Assembly (NCBI RefSeq): GCF_004138135.1
Contig: NZ_RYFD01000001.1
Span: 209,008-273,007 of the forward strand
Reading direction: 5' to 3'
Length of the DNA stretch: 64,000 nucleotides
Source: Candidatus Oscillochloris fontis
Lineage (GTDB): Bacteria > Chloroflexota > Chloroflexia > Chloroflexales > Chloroflexaceae
Shown one piece after another: positions 18,201 through 27,539 of the stretch (the first letter of the stretch is position 1; each line of letters opens with the position of its first letter). The translations under genes and the position numbers were made by a program. The notes under the pieces were generated by a model. It searched no databases and had not been told where the DNA came from. It saw nothing but the letters and a program-made list of their open reading frames with translations.

Positions 18201-21200
18201 CGACGCAAAGATCACGCCGGTCTCATCGCGCAGCGGTTCGGGCAACATCCAGCGATCCGGCAGATGCGTACCTCTGCTGGTCAGGCGGTAGGTCTGCACC
18301 AGCGGCAACCCGGCCTCACGCAGCGCATCCAGACCAGCGGCCATGGCCAGTTGGGTGGTGCGATCCAGCGCCTCGATCAGCGCGTCGGGCACCCCATACT
18401 CCGCGTGCAGATCGAAAGAACCGGCGCGTCCGGCGAGGCGCACAACATCATCGGGGTTATCAATCGCCACAAACTGGCCGCCGCCATCTTCGCCCTTGAC
18501 CAAGCGAATGATATTCTTGCGCAGCATCATCGCCCGGAAGCGTTCGGGGATGAGATCAATAAACTGCTCGCCACGCAGAATCCGCAGCGCATTCTCCGGG
18601 TCCATCAGCGACTTGGCCGGGCCGGGCAGACCCAGGCCAGTGCCGGAGATGACCACCGAACCGCTCGGCACCTCATCACGATCATAGACCTGCGGGCCAC
18701 GCGCCTGCGCCTGGGGCTGGGCGGCCTGCAATGCCTGAGCCAGCAGCGACCCTAGCGCTTCGAGGCCCGCCGGAGCCAGTGGCGCACTTGGCTGGGGGCC
18801 ACTTCCATTGGGTGAGGTCACAGTTGTCTCCTCTAGGATGGCGCGGGGAAGTTCGGCGGGCGGCGCAACGTGGGCGACGGGTGCTTCAGATTGCACCAAC
18901 CCCGCCGCATAGAGGCCGCACAACGCCTGGTTGAAACTCGCCAACTCGCCATTCTTGGGATGGTTGGTAAAGAGCGACACCAGATCGGGCTTACTGCCCA
19001 GCACATCATCAACAAAGCCCTTGAGCGCCCGCTTCGGCCCGCACTCGACAAAGACGCGGCAGCCTTCGGCGTAGAGCGTCTCCAGGCCGCGTACCCACTG
19101 CACCGGCGAGGCGATCTGCTGTTCGAGGATGTCCTTGATCGCCTCAACATCGGTTGGGTAGATGCCACCAGTGACATTCGCCACCAGCGGGAGGCGCGGG
19201 GGCGCAATATGCAGCCGGTTGAGCAGTTTACGCAACGGGGCCGCCGCCGGAGCGACGATGCGGGTGTGGAAGGCGTGGCTCACCGGGATGCGCAGGGCTT
19301 GGTAGCCCTTGGCGACGAAGCGGCCAATGGCTTGCTCAACTGCCTTGCTCTCCCCGCCGATGACGGCTTGGCCGTAGCTATTGATGTTCGCCGCCACCAC
19401 ATAGCCCTCACACTCGGCGAGAGTCTGGGTGATCACATCGAGCGGTGCCATCACCGCCGCCATCCAGCCGTTATCATCCACACTCACGCGGGTCATCTCG
19501 GCGCCACGGGCGGCGGCAGCCTCCAGAGACTCGGCGAAGGGCATAATGCCGGCACTCACCAGTGCGGCATATTCACCCAAGGAGTGGCCCATCACCATAT
19601 CCGGGCGGATGCCGTAGCTCTCTAGCAGCTTCATCATCGCAATATCGAGCGTGAGCATGGCGGGCTGGGTGATCGCCGTCTGCATCAACTCGCGCTCGGC
19701 CTTCTTGAGTACTGCCGGGTCATCCCCTTCGACAAAGAGATAACTGGTGAGCGAACGCCCCAGGATGGGCGTCATCACCGCATCAGCCTCGGCAAAGACC
19801 TGCGCCACCACGGGCGAGATCGTGGCCAACTCGCGGCCCATGTTGAGGTACTGGCTGCCCTGGCCGGGGAAGAGGAAGGCCACTTTGCCAGCGGGCTTGC
19901 CACTACCACGGAAGACACCCTGGCCTTGCAGGGCGCGCCACGCCGCCGGGCTGTGCATCGCAGCGGCCTTGCTCGCCTTGGCCAACTTCTCGCCCAGATC
20001 AACCGCATCGGCAAAATCAATCACCAAGCGCTCCGGCTGGGCCAGGATCGCCTTGTCGGGCAACGCCAGCGGCGGCGTCCAACCCGTAGCCACCCGTGCC
20101 ACCACGGACTGCAACTCGGCCAGCAGCGCGGCCTCGGTGGCCGCCCCCAGCGCCAAGATACCGCGCACCGGCGCTGGCGTGGCCGCCCGGCCATCCCCCG
20201 ATCCGGCTCCATCACCCTGGGGCAGACTCACGCCACTATAGCGCTGCGGCTCAGTGCGGATCATCCCCGGCACATACTCCTCCAACACCAGATGGAAGTT
20301 GGTACCCCCGAAGCCATAGGCACTCACCGCCGCCCGCCGGGGCAGATTGCCACGGCGTTCCCACGCCTCTGGGTTATGTTGGAGGCGGAAGGGGCTATGC
20401 GCAAAATCGGCCTTCGGATTGGGGCGCTCGGCATTCAGCGTCGGCGGCAACACCTTCGCGTGCAGCGCCATCACCGCCTTGAGCAACCCGGCTGCGCCCG
20501 CACCCGCCTTCAGGTGGCCAATGTTGCTCTTGGCCGAACCCAGCCCAATGCTGCCCTGCTCGGCATGCGCAAAGACCTTGGTCAGGCTCTCCAACTCAGC
20601 CACATCACCCACGCGGGTACTCGTGCCGTGGGCCTCGACAAGGTTACATGTCGCTGGGTCAAGCCCGGCATTGCGCCAAGCACGCTCAATTGCAAAGATC
20701 TGCCCAACCGGGTTGGGAGCAGTGATGCCCTTGCCCTTACCATCGGACGAAGCGCCCACGCCCCGGATCACCGCATAGATACGGTCGCCATCGCGCTCGG
20801 CATCTTCGAGCCGCTTGAGCAGGAAGACTGCGCCGCCCTCACCCATCACAAAGCCATCGGCCCCATCGCCAAACGGGCGCGTGCCAGTGGCACTGAGCGC
20901 CCCAATCTTACAGAACTTGACGAAGGTAGACGGCCCCATATTGCGGTCAATCCCGCCGGTGAGTACCGCATCCACACGCCCATCGGAGAGCAACTCCACC
21001 GCCGCATCCACTGCCGCAAAGGTCGAGGCGCATGCCGCATCGGTAATAAAGTTGGGGCCACGCAGATTGAGCAGATTGGCCACTCGCCCAGCCACAATAT
21101 TGGGCAACTCACCGGGCATCGAGTCCTCAGTGATCGAGGGCAAGGTACGATCCATCTGTGCGTGGAACTGGGCTACCAACTCAGCCTGCACCGCCGGAGC

Positions 21201-21674
21201 CAAACTGTGGAACATCGGCGTAGCACGCAACATATTGGCAAATTCGGGGAAGACAACCCGCTGGTGGGTGTGGTAATGCAACTCACCCCCCATCGCCGTG
21301 CCCAGAATCACCCCGGTATTCTCCGTATTCAGCGGTCGGTCGGGGTAGCCATAATCAGCCAGCGCCTCAGCGGCACAGGTCGCGGCCCACTGCTGCCCCT
21401 GATCCATCGCCTGAGCAACTTTAGGAGGAATACGAAACCGCTGCCAATCAAAGCGAAAATCACGAACCCAACCCCCAATTTTGGTGTAACTCTTATCGGG
21501 CGCACTAGGGTCGGGGTCATAATAATCAGCGACACTCCAGCGGTCGGCAGGAGTCTCGCTGATACTGTAGCGCTTCCCAACAACATTGGCCCAGAAAGCC
21601 TGGGCGCTGGGTGCATCGGGCAAGACAGCCCCCACACCCACAACGGCAATAGCACGACGTGCGACCTGATCCAT
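12231..21674 (-). CDS. Giant PUFA-synthase-like type I polyketide/fatty-acid synthase: KS-AT-KS-(ACP)6-KR-DH
   Basis: A 3147-residue megasynthase. KS1 spans about 1-470 with Cys in DAACAST near 213, HGTST near 348 and NIGHLKAG near 385. The acyltransferase spans about 600-910 ([20 protein letters not shown] with Ser near 697). A second ketosynthase spans about 1040-1540 with NAACASTTQ near 1253. Six near-identical carrier domains lie at about 1660-2285, joined by Ala/Pro/Val linkers, followed by a ketoreductase (GAAGG near 2560, YSAAND near 2746) and a hotdog dehydratase ([15 protein letters not shown] near 2890). The order resembles PfaA with part of PfaC; no enoyl reductase is encoded nearby. 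Every carrier domain reads LGVDTVKQ, with Thr where phosphopantetheine-bearing Ser is expected. The ATG at 21674 has a good TAGGAG; an earlier frame start at 21734 would overlap the preceding gene region. A long-chain lipid product is inferred, not known. Confidence 0.92.
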   Translation of the reverse strand: MDQVARRAIAVVGVGAVLPDAPSAQAFWANVVGKRYSISETPADRWSVADYYDPDPSAPDKSYTKIGGWVRDFRFDWQRFRIPPKVAQAMDQGQQWAATCAAEALADYGYPDRPLNTENTGVILGTAMGGELHYHTHQRVVFPEFANMLRATPMFHSLAPAVQAELVAQFHAQMDRTLPSITEDSMPGELPNIVAGRVANLLNLRGPNFITDAACASTFAAVDAAVELLSDGRVDAVLTGGIDRNMGPSTFVKFCKIGALSATGTRPFGDGADGFVMGEGGAVFLLKRLEDAERDGDRIYAVIRGVGASSDGKGKGITAPNPVGQIFAIERAWRNAGLDPATCNLVEAHGTSTRVGDVAELESLTKVFAHAEQGSIGLGSAKSNIGHLKAGAGAAGLLKAVMALHAKVLPPTLNAERPNPKADFAHSPFRLQHNPEAWERRGNLPRRAAVSAYGFGGTNFHLVLEEYVPGMIRTEPQRYSGVSLPQGDGAGSGDGRAATPAPVRGILALGAATEAALLAELQSVVARVATGWTPPLALPDKAILAQPERLVIDFADAVDLGEKLAKASKAAAMHSPAAWRALQGQGVFRGSGKPAGKVAFLFPGQGSQYLNMGRELATISPVVAQVFAEADAVMTPILGRSLTSYLFVEGDDPAVLKKAERELMQTAITQPAMLTLDIAMMKLLESYGIRPDMVMGHSLGEYAALVSAGIMPFAESLEAAAARGAEMTRVSVDDNGWMAAVMAPLDVITQTLAECEGYVVAANINSYGQAVIGGESKAVEQAIGRFVAKGYQALRIPVSHAFHTRIVAPAAAPLRKLLNRLHIAPPRLPLVANVTGGIYPTDVEAIKDILEQQIASPVQWVRGLETLYAEGCRVFVECGPKRALKGFVDDVLGSKPDLVSLFTNHPKNGELASFNQALCGLYAAGLVQSEAPVAHVAPPAELPRAILEETTVTSPNGSGPQPSAPLAPAGLEALGSLLAQALQAAQPQAQARGPQVYDRDEVPSGSVVISGTGLGLPGPAKSLMDPENALRILRGEQFIDLIPERFRAMMLRKNIIRLVKGEDGGGQFVAIDNPDDVVRLAGRAGSFDLHAEYGVPDALIEALDRTTQLAMAAGLDALREAGLPLVQTYRLTSRGTHLPDRWMLPEPLRDETGVIFASAFPGMDRMADDLMRYFTYESRQTQVEQLEKLRSAVSDPSALGEINRMIAALREDLAREPYTFDRRFIFRVLAMGHSQFAEYIGARGPNTSVNAACASTTQAIALAEDWIRNGRCRRVLVIASDDVTSDRLMEWVGAGFLATGAAATDDAVAEAALPFDKRRHGTILGMGACALVVESEDAVRERGMRGIVEVLASETANSAFHGTRLNVDHISQVMDRLIVSAERRFGINRLAIAPQTVFVSHETFTPARGGSAAAEVAALRHNFGPAADSIIIANTKGFTGHAMGVGVEDVIAVKILEHGVVPPVPNFREIDPELGLLNLSRGGRYPVQYAIHLAAGFGSQLALTLLRRVPGGLDRVDSPAHYRFWLDQITGYDRAETEVVQRVLRVKSTSAPARTPAPSPWRYGTGPMVRAATPGSPQQVADLPQPTQRSYAAPVAPPPVAVASAPAPVAPPPVAVAPAPAPVAPPPVAVAPAPAPVAPPPVAVAPAPAPVAPPPAPTVNPVEAQVLTLVAEKTGYPSDMLDLDLDLEADLGVDTVKQAETFEAVRGAFNIPRPENLALRDYPTLRRVIEFVYESRPELKQVSAPAPVAPPPAPVAPAAPTVNPVEAQVLALVADKTGYPSDMLDLDLDLEADLGVDTVKQAETFEAVRGAFNIPRPENLALRDYPTLRRVIEFVYESRPELKQVSAPAPVAPPPAPVAPAAPTVNPVEAQVLALVADKTGYPSDMLDLDLDLEADLGVDTVKQAETFEAVRGAFNIPRPENLALRDYPTLRRVIEFVYESRPDLKAAPAPVAAPTPVSAPAPTPVAAPAPVSSPAPVYDAVAEQVLALVADKTGYPTEMLDLDLDLEADLGVDTVKQAETFEAVRGAFNIPRPENLALRDYPTLRRVIEFVYQFRPDLKPSSAPAPVSAAPVSAAPVSVAPISLPTPVSAAPVSTPAPTSDPVAEQVLALVADKTGYPTEMLDLDLDLEADLGVDTVKQAETFEAVRGAFNIPRPENLALRDYPTLRRVIEFVYEYRPDLKPSSAPAPVMAPAPTSDAAPASDPVAAQVLALVADKTGYPTEMLDLDLDLEADLGVDTVKQAETFEAVRGAFNIPRPENLALRDYPTLRRVIEFVYEYRPELRAGGAAPAAASAPAPSAAPLVSSAPTPSVSYDVAEADRAPRRVPTPVLRPALEMCQPTGALLDSGSRVIVMMDRSGVGKALVGRLQKRGVVALTFEEPPSTTELEERLSAWMAEGPIQGIYWLPALDVEPDLDEMDLATFREATRGRVKNLFLTLRTLYAHFSGPQHFLVSATRLGGLHGYEEAGASAPLGGGVTGLTKSFKRERIELTVKAVDFELNRKTADPAEALIAETLYDPGVIEVGYHEGLRFSINFQELPAADGNPGMVLGQESVFVVTGAAGGITNAIVADLAGASGGIFYLLDLTPTPEANDPQIAQFRSDREALKLSLIEELKAAGERPTPVQIERRLAQIERSDAALRAIEAVQAAGGTAHYRSLNLLDGPAVAAVVAEVAERHGRIDVLLHAGGIEISKSMPSKEPREFDMVFDIKADGFFSLLNAAKAIPIGATVAFSSVAGRFGNSGQPDYSAANDLLCKITSSLRRTRPQTRGIVIDWTAWGGIGMATRGSIPKIMEAAGITMLPPEVGIPTIRRELTAGGTRGEILVGMDLGILTAELAPQGGLDPERVKALLATREPPLAMIGTLTSACLYGGIEAETLENPQQQPFLDDHRIEGTAVLPGVMGTEAFAEIASLLAPGYQIAEIDHDRFASPFKFYRDQPRTLYLRASVRPQPNGDLIAHTELRSVLKPPKEGLPEQITLHFSADVLLSRTPVEPPEPAPLWPVSDEVRVYTTADIYGVYFHGPAYQVLDRVLIDEGRAIGVMSNDRPPAIEPPDAATLIDPLLIEFCFQTAGIWQASHDGVLALPAEIDSVSVFRATPPPGDPQLYAIVTPVSEGLFDAQVRDEAGNVYVAMRGYHTIALPGTVEL
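14820..16690 (-). repeat. Six tandem ACP-coding repeats, highly similar at base level
   Basis: Six copies of a unit of about 210 conserved bases (with variable linkers, spacing about 310-370) encode carrier domains whose cores ([19 protein letters not shown]) are identical in protein. The first three copies (16060-16690) are almost identical over more than 300 bases, linkers included, pointing to recent duplication or gene conversion. Confidence 0.9.
16722..16900 (-). repeat. Tandem repeats of about 42 bases coding a Pro/Ala/Val linker
   Basis: Four or more copies of a unit containing GCAACCGGGGCGGGAGCCGG encode [16 protein letters not shown] linker peptide between the second ketosynthase and the first carrier domain. 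Unit number is probably variable between strains. Confidence 0.8.
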
Positions 21675-21737
21675 TGGTCGGCTCCTATTCGATAGCCCCC
21701 GCGCAGGCCGAAGCCGCAGCGCGGGGGCAGTCACTAC

Positions 21738-23372
21738 TTATTCGGCAGGGAACGCCGCCACAAGATCGGCGGCAACCCGGTTCATATCCTCAATCTGACC
21801 AGCCTGCGCGGCATAGATCGCGGGCAGACCGAGCGAATTAGCGAGGTTGGGGTCAGTCTGACCGGCCCCAATCGCCCAACTCAGCCCCTCACTCGCAATC
21901 TTGAGCGCGGCGTTACGAGCGTGGATGCGCGCCATGGCCAAGCGGGTTTCGGCACCCAGCGGGATGGCCGGGGTGGGGGTGGCGGCGCGTTCCGCAAAGA
22001 TGGCAGCGGTTTCAGCCCACGCCACCATCTCACCGAGGCGGAAGAGGATGTGCTGATTGCGGGTGAGGCGGTCGAGGCGACAGCGCTCCATGATCGTCGC
22101 CATCGCCCGGATGGCGAGCGCCGCAGTTGCTGCACCCGAGGCCGGATTGGTGGCAGCCAGCGCATCAAGCCGGGTCGCCCAATCCATAAAATAGGCCCCA
22201 CGCGACTTCAGGTGGAGCTGCCAGCGGTCGCGGGCAATCGTCCACTCCAAAATCTCCGAGGTACCCTCATAGATACAGGTGATGCGCACATCACGCTTAA
22301 TCTTCTCGACCATGTACTCCTTGGTGTAGCCATAGCCACCCAGCGCCTGGATCGCATCTTCAGCGGCCTTATTGCCACCCTCGGTGGCCATATACTTGGC
22401 AATCGCGCCTTCCGTCTGAAGATCAGGCTCACCGGCATCAATCCGAGCGGCGGTCCACTCGATATAGGCACGAGCAGCCTCCAAGCGGATCGCATTTGGC
22501 ACCAGCAACCGATGGGTATACGCCTGCTTGGTCGAGAGCAAGCCACCACCCTGGATGCGGGTCTGGCTATAGCGGATAGCGCGTTCCAGCGCGGCCCAGC
22601 CGCCACCCAACCCAAACGCCGCCACCATCAGACGGGTATAACCGAAGACCGCCTGGGCCTGAGCCAAGCCCTGGCCCTCCACCCCACCAACGAGGCGGTC
22701 AGCATCAACATAGACATCATCAAGGAAGAGCGCGGCGGTATTGGAAGCGCGAATACCGTGCTTATCCTCGTGCTTGCCCTTGACAAAGCCGGGCGTCTCG
22801 CGATCCACCACAAACCAGGAGGGGCCACCGGGGGTATTGGCGAGGATGGTATAGATCACCGCCACGCCACCATTACTGATCCACTGCTTGCGGCCACTGA
22901 TCTTATAGCCGACCACCCGGCCATCCTCCACCACCGGCTCAGCCTTGGTCGTCAGCGTACCCAAGTCACTCCCGGCCTGCGGCTCAGTCGCGCCATAGGC
23001 CACCAACATCCCCTCATCGGCGATGCGGCCCATCCAGTGGGCCTTCTGCTCCTCCGTGCCACCCACCGTAATCGGGTCAGTCCCCAAGAACGTCGCCAAC
23101 ACGCCGGTTGCGATCCCCAGATCAATCCGCGCCATCTGCTCCGACACACGATAGATGTCATACGCCCCGCCACCTAAACCGCCATACTCCTCCGGGATGA
23201 AGAGCAGATGCAACCCGATCTTATTCGGGTCATACAGCTCCTTCAGCACCTCAACCGGAAACTCATCACGCGCATCCAGATCGCGCAAGAACTCATCGGT
23301 GAGTTGTTTCGCGGCGTACTCGCGCAGGGTTGCCAACACCATGTCCAGCGTATCGGTGTCCAGCGTCGTCAT
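21738..23372 (-). CDS. Acyl-CoA dehydrogenase family protein
   Basis: A 544-residue flavoprotein. The core has [15 protein letters not shown] (FAD/acyl binding), KWISNGG-like [11 protein letters not shown], the [20 protein letters not shown] block near residue 365 and YEGTSEI near 388, where the Glu is the usual catalytic base of medium-chain-type enzymes. About 150 extra residues follow the usual end, as in long-form family members. The ATG at 23372 has GGAGGG just upstream; a longer frame to 23465 lacks one. The gene is 63 bases upstream of the megasynthase start and is read with it. It could introduce a double bond in the product or oxidise an acyl-CoA starter; both are inference. Confidence 0.9.
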   Translation of the reverse strand: MTTLDTDTLDMVLATLREYAAKQLTDEFLRDLDARDEFPVEVLKELYDPNKIGLHLLFIPEEYGGLGGGAYDIYRVSEQMARIDLGIATGVLATFLGTDPITVGGTEEQKAHWMGRIADEGMLVAYGATEPQAGSDLGTLTTKAEPVVEDGRVVGYKISGRKQWISNGGVAVIYTILANTPGGPSWFVVDRETPGFVKGKHEDKHGIRASNTAALFLDDVYVDADRLVGGVEGQGLAQAQAVFGYTRLMVAAFGLGGGWAALERAIRYSQTRIQGGGLLSTKQAYTHRLLVPNAIRLEAARAYIEWTAARIDAGEPDLQTEGAIAKYMATEGGNKAAEDAIQALGGYGYTKEYMVEKIKRDVRITCIYEGTSEILEWTIARDRWQLHLKSRGAYFMDWATRLDALAATNPASGAATAALAIRAMATIMERCRLDRLTRNQHILFRLGEMVAWAETAAIFAERAATPTPAIPLGAETRLAMARIHARNAALKIASEGLSWAIGAGQTDPNLANSLGLPAIYAAQAGQIEDMNRVAADLVAAFPAE

Positions 23373-23793
23373 GGGCGCCCTCCATAATCGGTGATGCTTG
23401 ATGCCTGAGGTCTGAATGCCTGAACCCAACTCTGGCAGCCTCAAGACCCATGCTTCAAGCCTCACTCCTCAAGCATCAATTATCCCGTCGTTGTCTGCAA
23501 TCATAATAGCGCATCTACAGCCAGAAAGAAAAGAGTAATTATATTTTGATGCCAGATACTCATTTTGTTGTCGAGTGTCACCTCTTTTGGTAGTGATAGA
23601 ATAACAATTGAGCATCATAAAAGGGTGATGGGTACGAAAAGACTTAACGCACTGCGTATACACAGTGCGTTAATGCAGTGCGTTATGTTGGCAAGTGGGT
23701 TGGTGGGGGGGTGAGGTATGTCTCTTGACAAACTCAAAATAGTATGGCACATTTGTTTGTATTAACCAAGGGTGTGTTAGGAGGAAGAAGAAT
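23373..23793. other. Intergenic region of 420 bases between the lipid locus and the restriction-modification island
   Basis: No convincing gene. It contains a loose inverted repeat around GATGCTTGATGCC (23392) and CTCAAGCATC (23467), then the base composition falls to AT-rich. A sharp palindrome lies at 23644-23673. TTGACA at 23725-23730 could be a -35 box for the methyltransferase, but no -10 of standard spacing is clear. Confidence 0.6.
23644..23687. promoter_or_regulatory. Palindrome with a third half-site, possible operator
   Basis: Arms TTAACGCACTG (23644-23654) and CAGTGCGTTAA (23663-23673) are perfect inverted copies around CGTATACA. A further CAGTGCGTTA follows at 23676-23685, so the right arm is also directly repeated at a 13-base step. 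It lies about 110 bases upstream of the methyltransferase gene. A binding site for a controller protein or another regulator is possible; no controller gene is visible here. Confidence 0.5.
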
Positions 23794-24744
23794 ATGGTTG
23801 CAAATATTGATTTTGCACTAGATTATCGTTCTGCTACTTTTAAGAATTCGATTGTTATTCATGCGGACTGCTTTGAATGGATGGGGCGCATCCAGAAAGA
23901 TTCTGTTCATGCCATCGTAACTGATCCACCCTATGGTGTAAAAGAGTATGATTTTGATCAAATAGAAAAACGTGCGAATGGGAATGGCGGAATATGGCGT
24001 ATACCTCCTTCCTTCGATGGAAGTAATCGCGCACCGCTTCCCAGATTTACCGCACTCAATCAGAAGGAACGTGCATCGCTCCAGCGTTTCTTTGTTGAGT
24101 GGGGAAAGCTCGCAATGCATGTTCTTTTGCCGGGAGGTCATATCTTTATTGCGACAAATGCCTTTTTATCGCAGATCGTATTTTCATCGCTGGTGAATAG
24201 TGGACTAGAGTTTCGAGGAGAGCTTATTCGTCTTATTCGTACTTTTCGTGGCGGAGATCGACCAAAAAATGCGGAGAATGTATTTCCTGAGGTATGCTCT
24301 CTTCCAAGGAGCGCCTATGAACCTTGGGGTATTTTTCGGAAACCCTTACCCAAAGGGATGAAAGTAAGTGATTGCCTTCATACATACGGAACAGGAGGAT
24401 TACGGCGAATTAGTATGGATCAGCCCTTTACTGATGTCATTGTCAGTGAGCGAACCTCGCATACTGAACGATTAATAGCCGATCATCCTAGTATTAAACC
24501 CCAATCATTTTTGCGCCAAGTAGTGCATGCTGCTTTACCATTAGGCAAAGGGATTATTCTTGACCCATTTATGGGATCAGGCTCTACCATTGCAGCATCA
24601 GAATCTCAGGGATTACAGAGTATTGGAGTGGAACGGTATATGGATTATTTTAATATGGGGCTGCAAGCTATTCCGAAATTAACAAATTTGTCTGTAAAAA
24701 CTGATATTCGACAACTGGATCTACAGGAATTTGCAGAAGATTAA
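23794..24744 (+). CDS. DNA methyltransferase of a type II restriction-modification system (N4-cytosine or N6-adenine)
   Basis: A 316-residue methyltransferase. Catalytic motif IV DPPYG lies near residue 41 and the AdoMet-binding motif LDPFMGSGST near 257, so the motif order (IV before I) is that of the beta class. The region between would hold target recognition. AGGAGG lies ten bases before the ATG at 23794. It is convergent with, and overlaps by four bases, a nuclease gene, which makes a restriction-modification pair very likely. The base composition is clearly more AT-rich than the neighbours and codon use differs (many AT-ending codons), which suggests recent transfer. The recognised sequence cannot be read from here. 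Confidence 0.9.
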   Translation: MVANIDFALDYRSATFKNSIVIHADCFEWMGRIQKDSVHAIVTDPPYGVKEYDFDQIEKRANGNGGIWRIPPSFDGSNRAPLPRFTALNQKERASLQRFFVEWGKLAMHVLLPGGHIFIATNAFLSQIVFSSLVNSGLEFRGELIRLIRTFRGGDRPKNAENVFPEVCSLPRSAYEPWGIFRKPLPKGMKVSDCLHTYGTGGLRRISMDQPFTDVIVSERTSHTERLIADHPSIKPQSFLRQVVHAALPLGKGIILDPFMGSGSTIAASESQGLQSIGVERYMDYFNMGLQAIPKLTNLSVKTDIRQLDLQEFAED

Positions 24745-25361
24745 TCAGAATAAATCCAGTTCGCAGACATTTTTGAAAATCCAGATGGCATGACGCTTGC
24801 CGTAATTGTTCGACGGCTATTAGCAGATCTTCCTGAAAAACTCCAATCCTCCTTATGTAATTGCGCTCCTGAAACTGATATGAACTTAAATTTTTTAGGA
24901 TCGGTATCTTTAGCTCGATTACTATCAAAGACGAAGACCATCAGCCATACATCTTCTGGGTTATGACCTTGCCAGCCTCGTGTGTATCGTGACGCTTTGA
25001 TCTCAATCCCTTCAGTGCCATGAAGTATATCGTTATCTGTGTAATATCCCACCGGGACGAGATCAGGATGTCCATTATGATGGCGATTTTTAGTTAGTGT
25101 TGGACAATATTTCGGAATAGAAGCGGACATGAATTCGCCCACCATACTACTGAAATTTACTGACATCAGCATTGACTCAAGTCTGAGTATATTTTTCGTA
25201 TAAAGCTGATTATTTACAAAACTCAAGAAATCAATAAATTCTTGCATTGTGGATTGTATATGTGCGATTTGAAGGTTGTATGGTAATACTGCGCTGAGGT
25301 TAAATCCGTTTGGGTTTAATGGTGTTGGCGTACATGCTTCCTGCTCTGTCATACTCGGCAT
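24741..25361 (-). CDS. Putative type II restriction endonuclease, PD-(D/E)XK type
   Basis: A 206-residue protein. I do not recognise a named family, but residues about 120-147 read HPDLVPV, then after a loop GIEIKASR, which fits the PD-x(n)-E-x-K metal site of restriction enzymes. The position, tail to tail with a DNA methyltransferase (four shared bases), and the same AT-rich composition support a cognate endonuclease. The ATG at 25361 has AGGAG with seven bases of spacing on the minus strand; an ATG three codons later is the alternative. The convergent layout lets each gene have its own promoter and timing. It is expected to cut unmodified DNA at the site protected by the neighbouring methyltransferase. 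Confidence 0.78.
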   Translation of the reverse strand: MPSMTEQEACTPTPLNPNGFNLSAVLPYNLQIAHIQSTMQEFIDFLSFVNNQLYTKNILRLESMLMSVNFSSMVGEFMSASIPKYCPTLTKNRHHNGHPDLVPVGYYTDNDILHGTEGIEIKASRYTRGWQGHNPEDVWLMVFVFDSNRAKDTDPKKFKFISVSGAQLHKEDWSFSGRSANSRRTITASVMPSGFSKMSANWIYSD

Positions 25362-25442
25362 ATAATGACTCCTTACTCAACCTTACCTAACACCGCTGGC
25401 ATGCCCTGATCTCCCAGCATGCCAGCGCTATGTACCACTTTT

Positions 25443-25859
25443 CTACTCCACCCGTGGATCATGCCCCGCCGGGGTGAGCGGCGCAGCTTGGCGCTGGGTG
25501 AAGAGTCGCCAGAGGAGCCACGCTAATAGCCCCAAGCCGGCCAACTTGGCCAGATCGAGCAGCATCCCCACGAGGCCAGCGATCATCCCGAAGAGTCCCC
25601 AGCCCTCATGGGCGCGTGGCATCGCGTGGGGGTTGCCGCGCCCCGGCATCATCTGAGCATCATCGTTCTGGTCGTGCTTCTCTTTGGTGTTCCCGCGACC
25701 TGGATGTTGATCGCTGCGCTCTATCACCATCTGGTTAGTGGTGTTCTCCACCATCTGGCGCACGCCCCGCCAAGAGATGAAATCGTTCAGGCTAATCAGT
25801 AATGCAAGGCAGGAGATTGCTATTGCCAGCCAGCCCTGCCAGTTCCAGTTGCGGTTCAT
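25443..25859 (-). CDS. Small two-segment membrane protein, unknown
   Basis: A 138-residue protein with a transmembrane segment at about 10-28 (LAIAISCLALLISL), a hydrophilic central part rich in His, Asp, Asn and Gln with several Met (about 40-85, QHPGRGNTKEKHDQNDDAQ), and a second hydrophobic segment at about 88-115 (GMIAGLVGMLLDLAKLAGLG). I do not recognise a family. The GC content is back to that of the main chromosome, so it is probably not part of the restriction-modification island. The next gene downstream on the same strand is the endonuclease, 82 bases away. Confidence 0.55.
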   Translation of the reverse strand: MNRNWNWQGWLAIAISCLALLISLNDFISWRGVRQMVENTTNQMVIERSDQHPGRGNTKEKHDQNDDAQMMPGRGNPHAMPRAHEGWGLFGMIAGLVGMLLDLAKLAGLGLLAWLLWRLFTQRQAAPLTPAGHDPRVE

Positions 25860-25948
25860 AGGTAGTTCCTATCATTCATGTGGGGGGGCGTGATGCCCGC
25901 ATGCTTGTACACCCATGGTATGGGCAAAATCTTTGCGCATTCGGTTAC

Positions 25949-26020
25949 GTAGGGGCGAAGCATCGCCTGCGGATGTCCCACGGGGGTTGGAACCCATGGT
26001 GGGCGATGCTTCGCCCCTAC
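25949..26020. repeat. Short inverted-repeat element, GTAGGGGCGAAGCATCGCC family, copy 2
   Basis: A 72-base element with ends GTAGGGGCGAAGCATCGCC and GGCGATGCTTCGCCCCTAC. It is the only clear content of the 257-base gap between the small membrane protein and the SCO1664-like gene. Confidence 0.85.
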
Positions 26021-26116
26021 ATGTTCCTGCGCCGCACCCGAACCCCCACCGGAGGTTATATAACCACTCTACCCCTCGGATGTGAAAAGTTGATGAAGAT
26101 CCGGGGTAGGTATGCC

Positions 26117-26851
26117 TTACACGGGCGGCCAGGGCACGTTTGGCCCCGGCCCTAATGGCGGGAAGCAACCCTGGGTGATCAGATCCTCCAGGCGCTGCTG
26201 GAGCGCCCGTACCTCATCGGGGGCGAGGAGGTGGCCCAGGCTGCGCGTTATCTGGGTGTCGCTGGTGAGGTGCTGTTGGAGTAGCCCAAATGACTCCAGC
26301 ACCTCGGCGGGCAGCGGCTCACCGATGAAGTCCCAGAGCACGGTGCGCAACTTGGGTTCGTCATGAAAACAGATGCCGTGGTCAATTGCCCACAGGTGGC
26401 CATCCAAGCCCTTGAGGGCATGGCCACTCTTGCGGTCGGCGTTGTTGATCAGGGCGTCGAAGGCGCAAAGTTGGCGAATCACCGCCTCATAGCTACCCTC
26501 TTTGAGCATCGTGAAGAGATGCGCCTCTTCGTCATGTTCAATGAAGAGTTGCAGCATCCCCACCCCATACGGCCCCTCGCGCAGCACGGTGGGCGGCACG
26601 AATCCCAAACCGAGCGCCTCGCTCAGTAGGTAGGCCGCTACTTCACGCTGGTAGAGCGTGCCAGAGGGGAAGTCCCACAGCGGCCGCTCGCCCCGTTGCG
26701 GCTTGTAGATGCCGAGCACCTGCATTCCGGCATGTTCCACCACACACAGCAGCGTATAGTTACTGCTGTAGGGCATCGCGGCAACAACTTCCATCTCCCC
26801 GTGGGTGAGGATGGCGCAGGCATCGCGGGGGTCGAGGAGATGTTCGTCCAT
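26117..26851 (-). CDS. SCO1664-family protein (phosphatidylinositol-kinase-like fold)
   Basis: A 244-residue protein matching the SCO1664 family, a small kinase-like group related to the PI3/4-kinase fold. Seen here are GIYKPQRGERPLWDFPSGTL (a Lys in the nucleotide-binding position) near residue 47, FDALINNADRKSGH near 131, where the Asn-Asp-Arg block resembles a catalytic loop, and AIDHGICFH near 153, where the Asp could bind metal. The biochemical activity has not been shown to my knowledge. In actinobacteria this gene is kept beside DUF3090 and a MSMEG_4193-type phosphatase, exactly as here (27010-28238), so the three probably act together. The gene is preceded by copy D of a palindromic element. 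Confidence 0.82.
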   Translation of the reverse strand: MDEHLLDPRDACAILTHGEMEVVAAMPYSSNYTLLCVVEHAGMQVLGIYKPQRGERPLWDFPSGTLYQREVAAYLLSEALGLGFVPPTVLREGPYGVGMLQLFIEHDEEAHLFTMLKEGSYEAVIRQLCAFDALINNADRKSGHALKGLDGHLWAIDHGICFHDEPKLRTVLWDFIGEPLPAEVLESFGLLQQHLTSDTQITRSLGHLLAPDEVRALQQRLEDLITQGCFPPLGPGPNVPWPPV

Positions 26852-26863
26852 CCCAGAACTCCG

Positions 26864-26975
26864 TGTAACTTGGGGGAAATAGAAGTCTCATGTTGACGCC
26901 AAGGAGCAAAGGTTCTGACTGGAGTCTATCTTGAAGGCTTGGCGTCAAAACCTGGATGTGAGGAGACGTGTGAAC
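26864..26975. repeat. MITE-like palindromic element, AACTGTTCAC family, copy D (left end decayed)
   Basis: The right part (GGCGTCAAAACCTGGATGTG, AGGAG, then GTGTGAACAG) is nearly the same as the right end of copy B. The left part keeps GTTGACGCCAAG but has lost most of the terminal AACTGTTCAC. It lies between the SCO1664-like and DUF3090 genes. Confidence 0.7.
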
Positions 26976-27009
26976 AGGTACAACTCTGTGGCGCTAAGCT
27001 TAAGCTGGG

Positions 27010-27537
27010 CTAGGAACTGAAGATCGGCCCGTGACCGTTGCGTTGGGGGCAGAAGTGGCCACTTGGATCTATCGGGCGGCCACAGTTACCACAGATCGGG
27101 CGGCCCGCCGCTACCACCTGGGCCGCGTGGCTGCTCAGGGCGCGCATCTGCGGGCGCGAGGCGGCGATGCGGGCGCGTAGGGGTTCCTCGTCTTCTTCGG
27201 CAACGCTTTGGAGGAGCAGGATCACCATATCGCGTTCGGTGTCGTAGCCGAGGCCCATCTGCCCGATGCGGAATTCCGGCTCTAGCGGCTCCTCCAGGCT
27301 CATATCGGTGATCAGCATGTCATCGGCGGTGATCAGGCGCGGATTCTTCTCGGCCAAGTTGTCGAGTAACCGCGCTACCGCATCGGCCAACGCCCGTACC
27401 TGTTCCTTCTCGGCCAGCATGGTGATCAGGCGGCTCCCGCGCCGAATCTGCATGTAGAAGAATCGCTGCCCACGGGGGCCGACTGCTCCGGTAGTAAGCC
27501 GCTGTACCGCATCCAAATCAATATGGAAGTCTGACAT
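27010..27537 (-). CDS. DUF3090 family protein with C-terminal zinc-ribbon-like motif
   Basis: A 175-residue protein of the DUF3090 family. The body is beta-rich (RFFYMQIRRGSRLITMLAEK, then MLITDMSLEEPLEPEFRIGQM with GLGYD). The end carries CGNCGRPIDPSGHFCP, which keeps CxxC, His and a further Cys and may bind zinc. Its function is unknown. It starts two bases after the end of the phosphatase gene and is followed by the SCO1664-like gene, with a palindromic element between them, which preserves the gene trio known from actinobacteria. The ATG at 27537 has no strong ribosome-binding site, so translation is probably coupled to the upstream phosphatase gene. Confidence 0.85.
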   Translation of the reverse strand: MSDFHIDLDAVQRLTTGAVGPRGQRFFYMQIRRGSRLITMLAEKEQVRALADAVARLLDNLAEKNPRLITADDMLITDMSLEEPLEPEFRIGQMGLGYDTERDMVILLLQSVAEEDEEPLRARIAASRPQMRALSSHAAQVVAAGRPICGNCGRPIDPSGHFCPQRNGHGPIFSS

Positions 27538-27539
27538 AA

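Noticed and set aside
17301..21695. Long plus-strand frames (484 and 589 codons) opposite the megasynthase
   Set aside because: They lie antisense to a clear multi-domain enzyme in high-GC DNA, where the opposite strand often stays open, and they have no recognisable domains.
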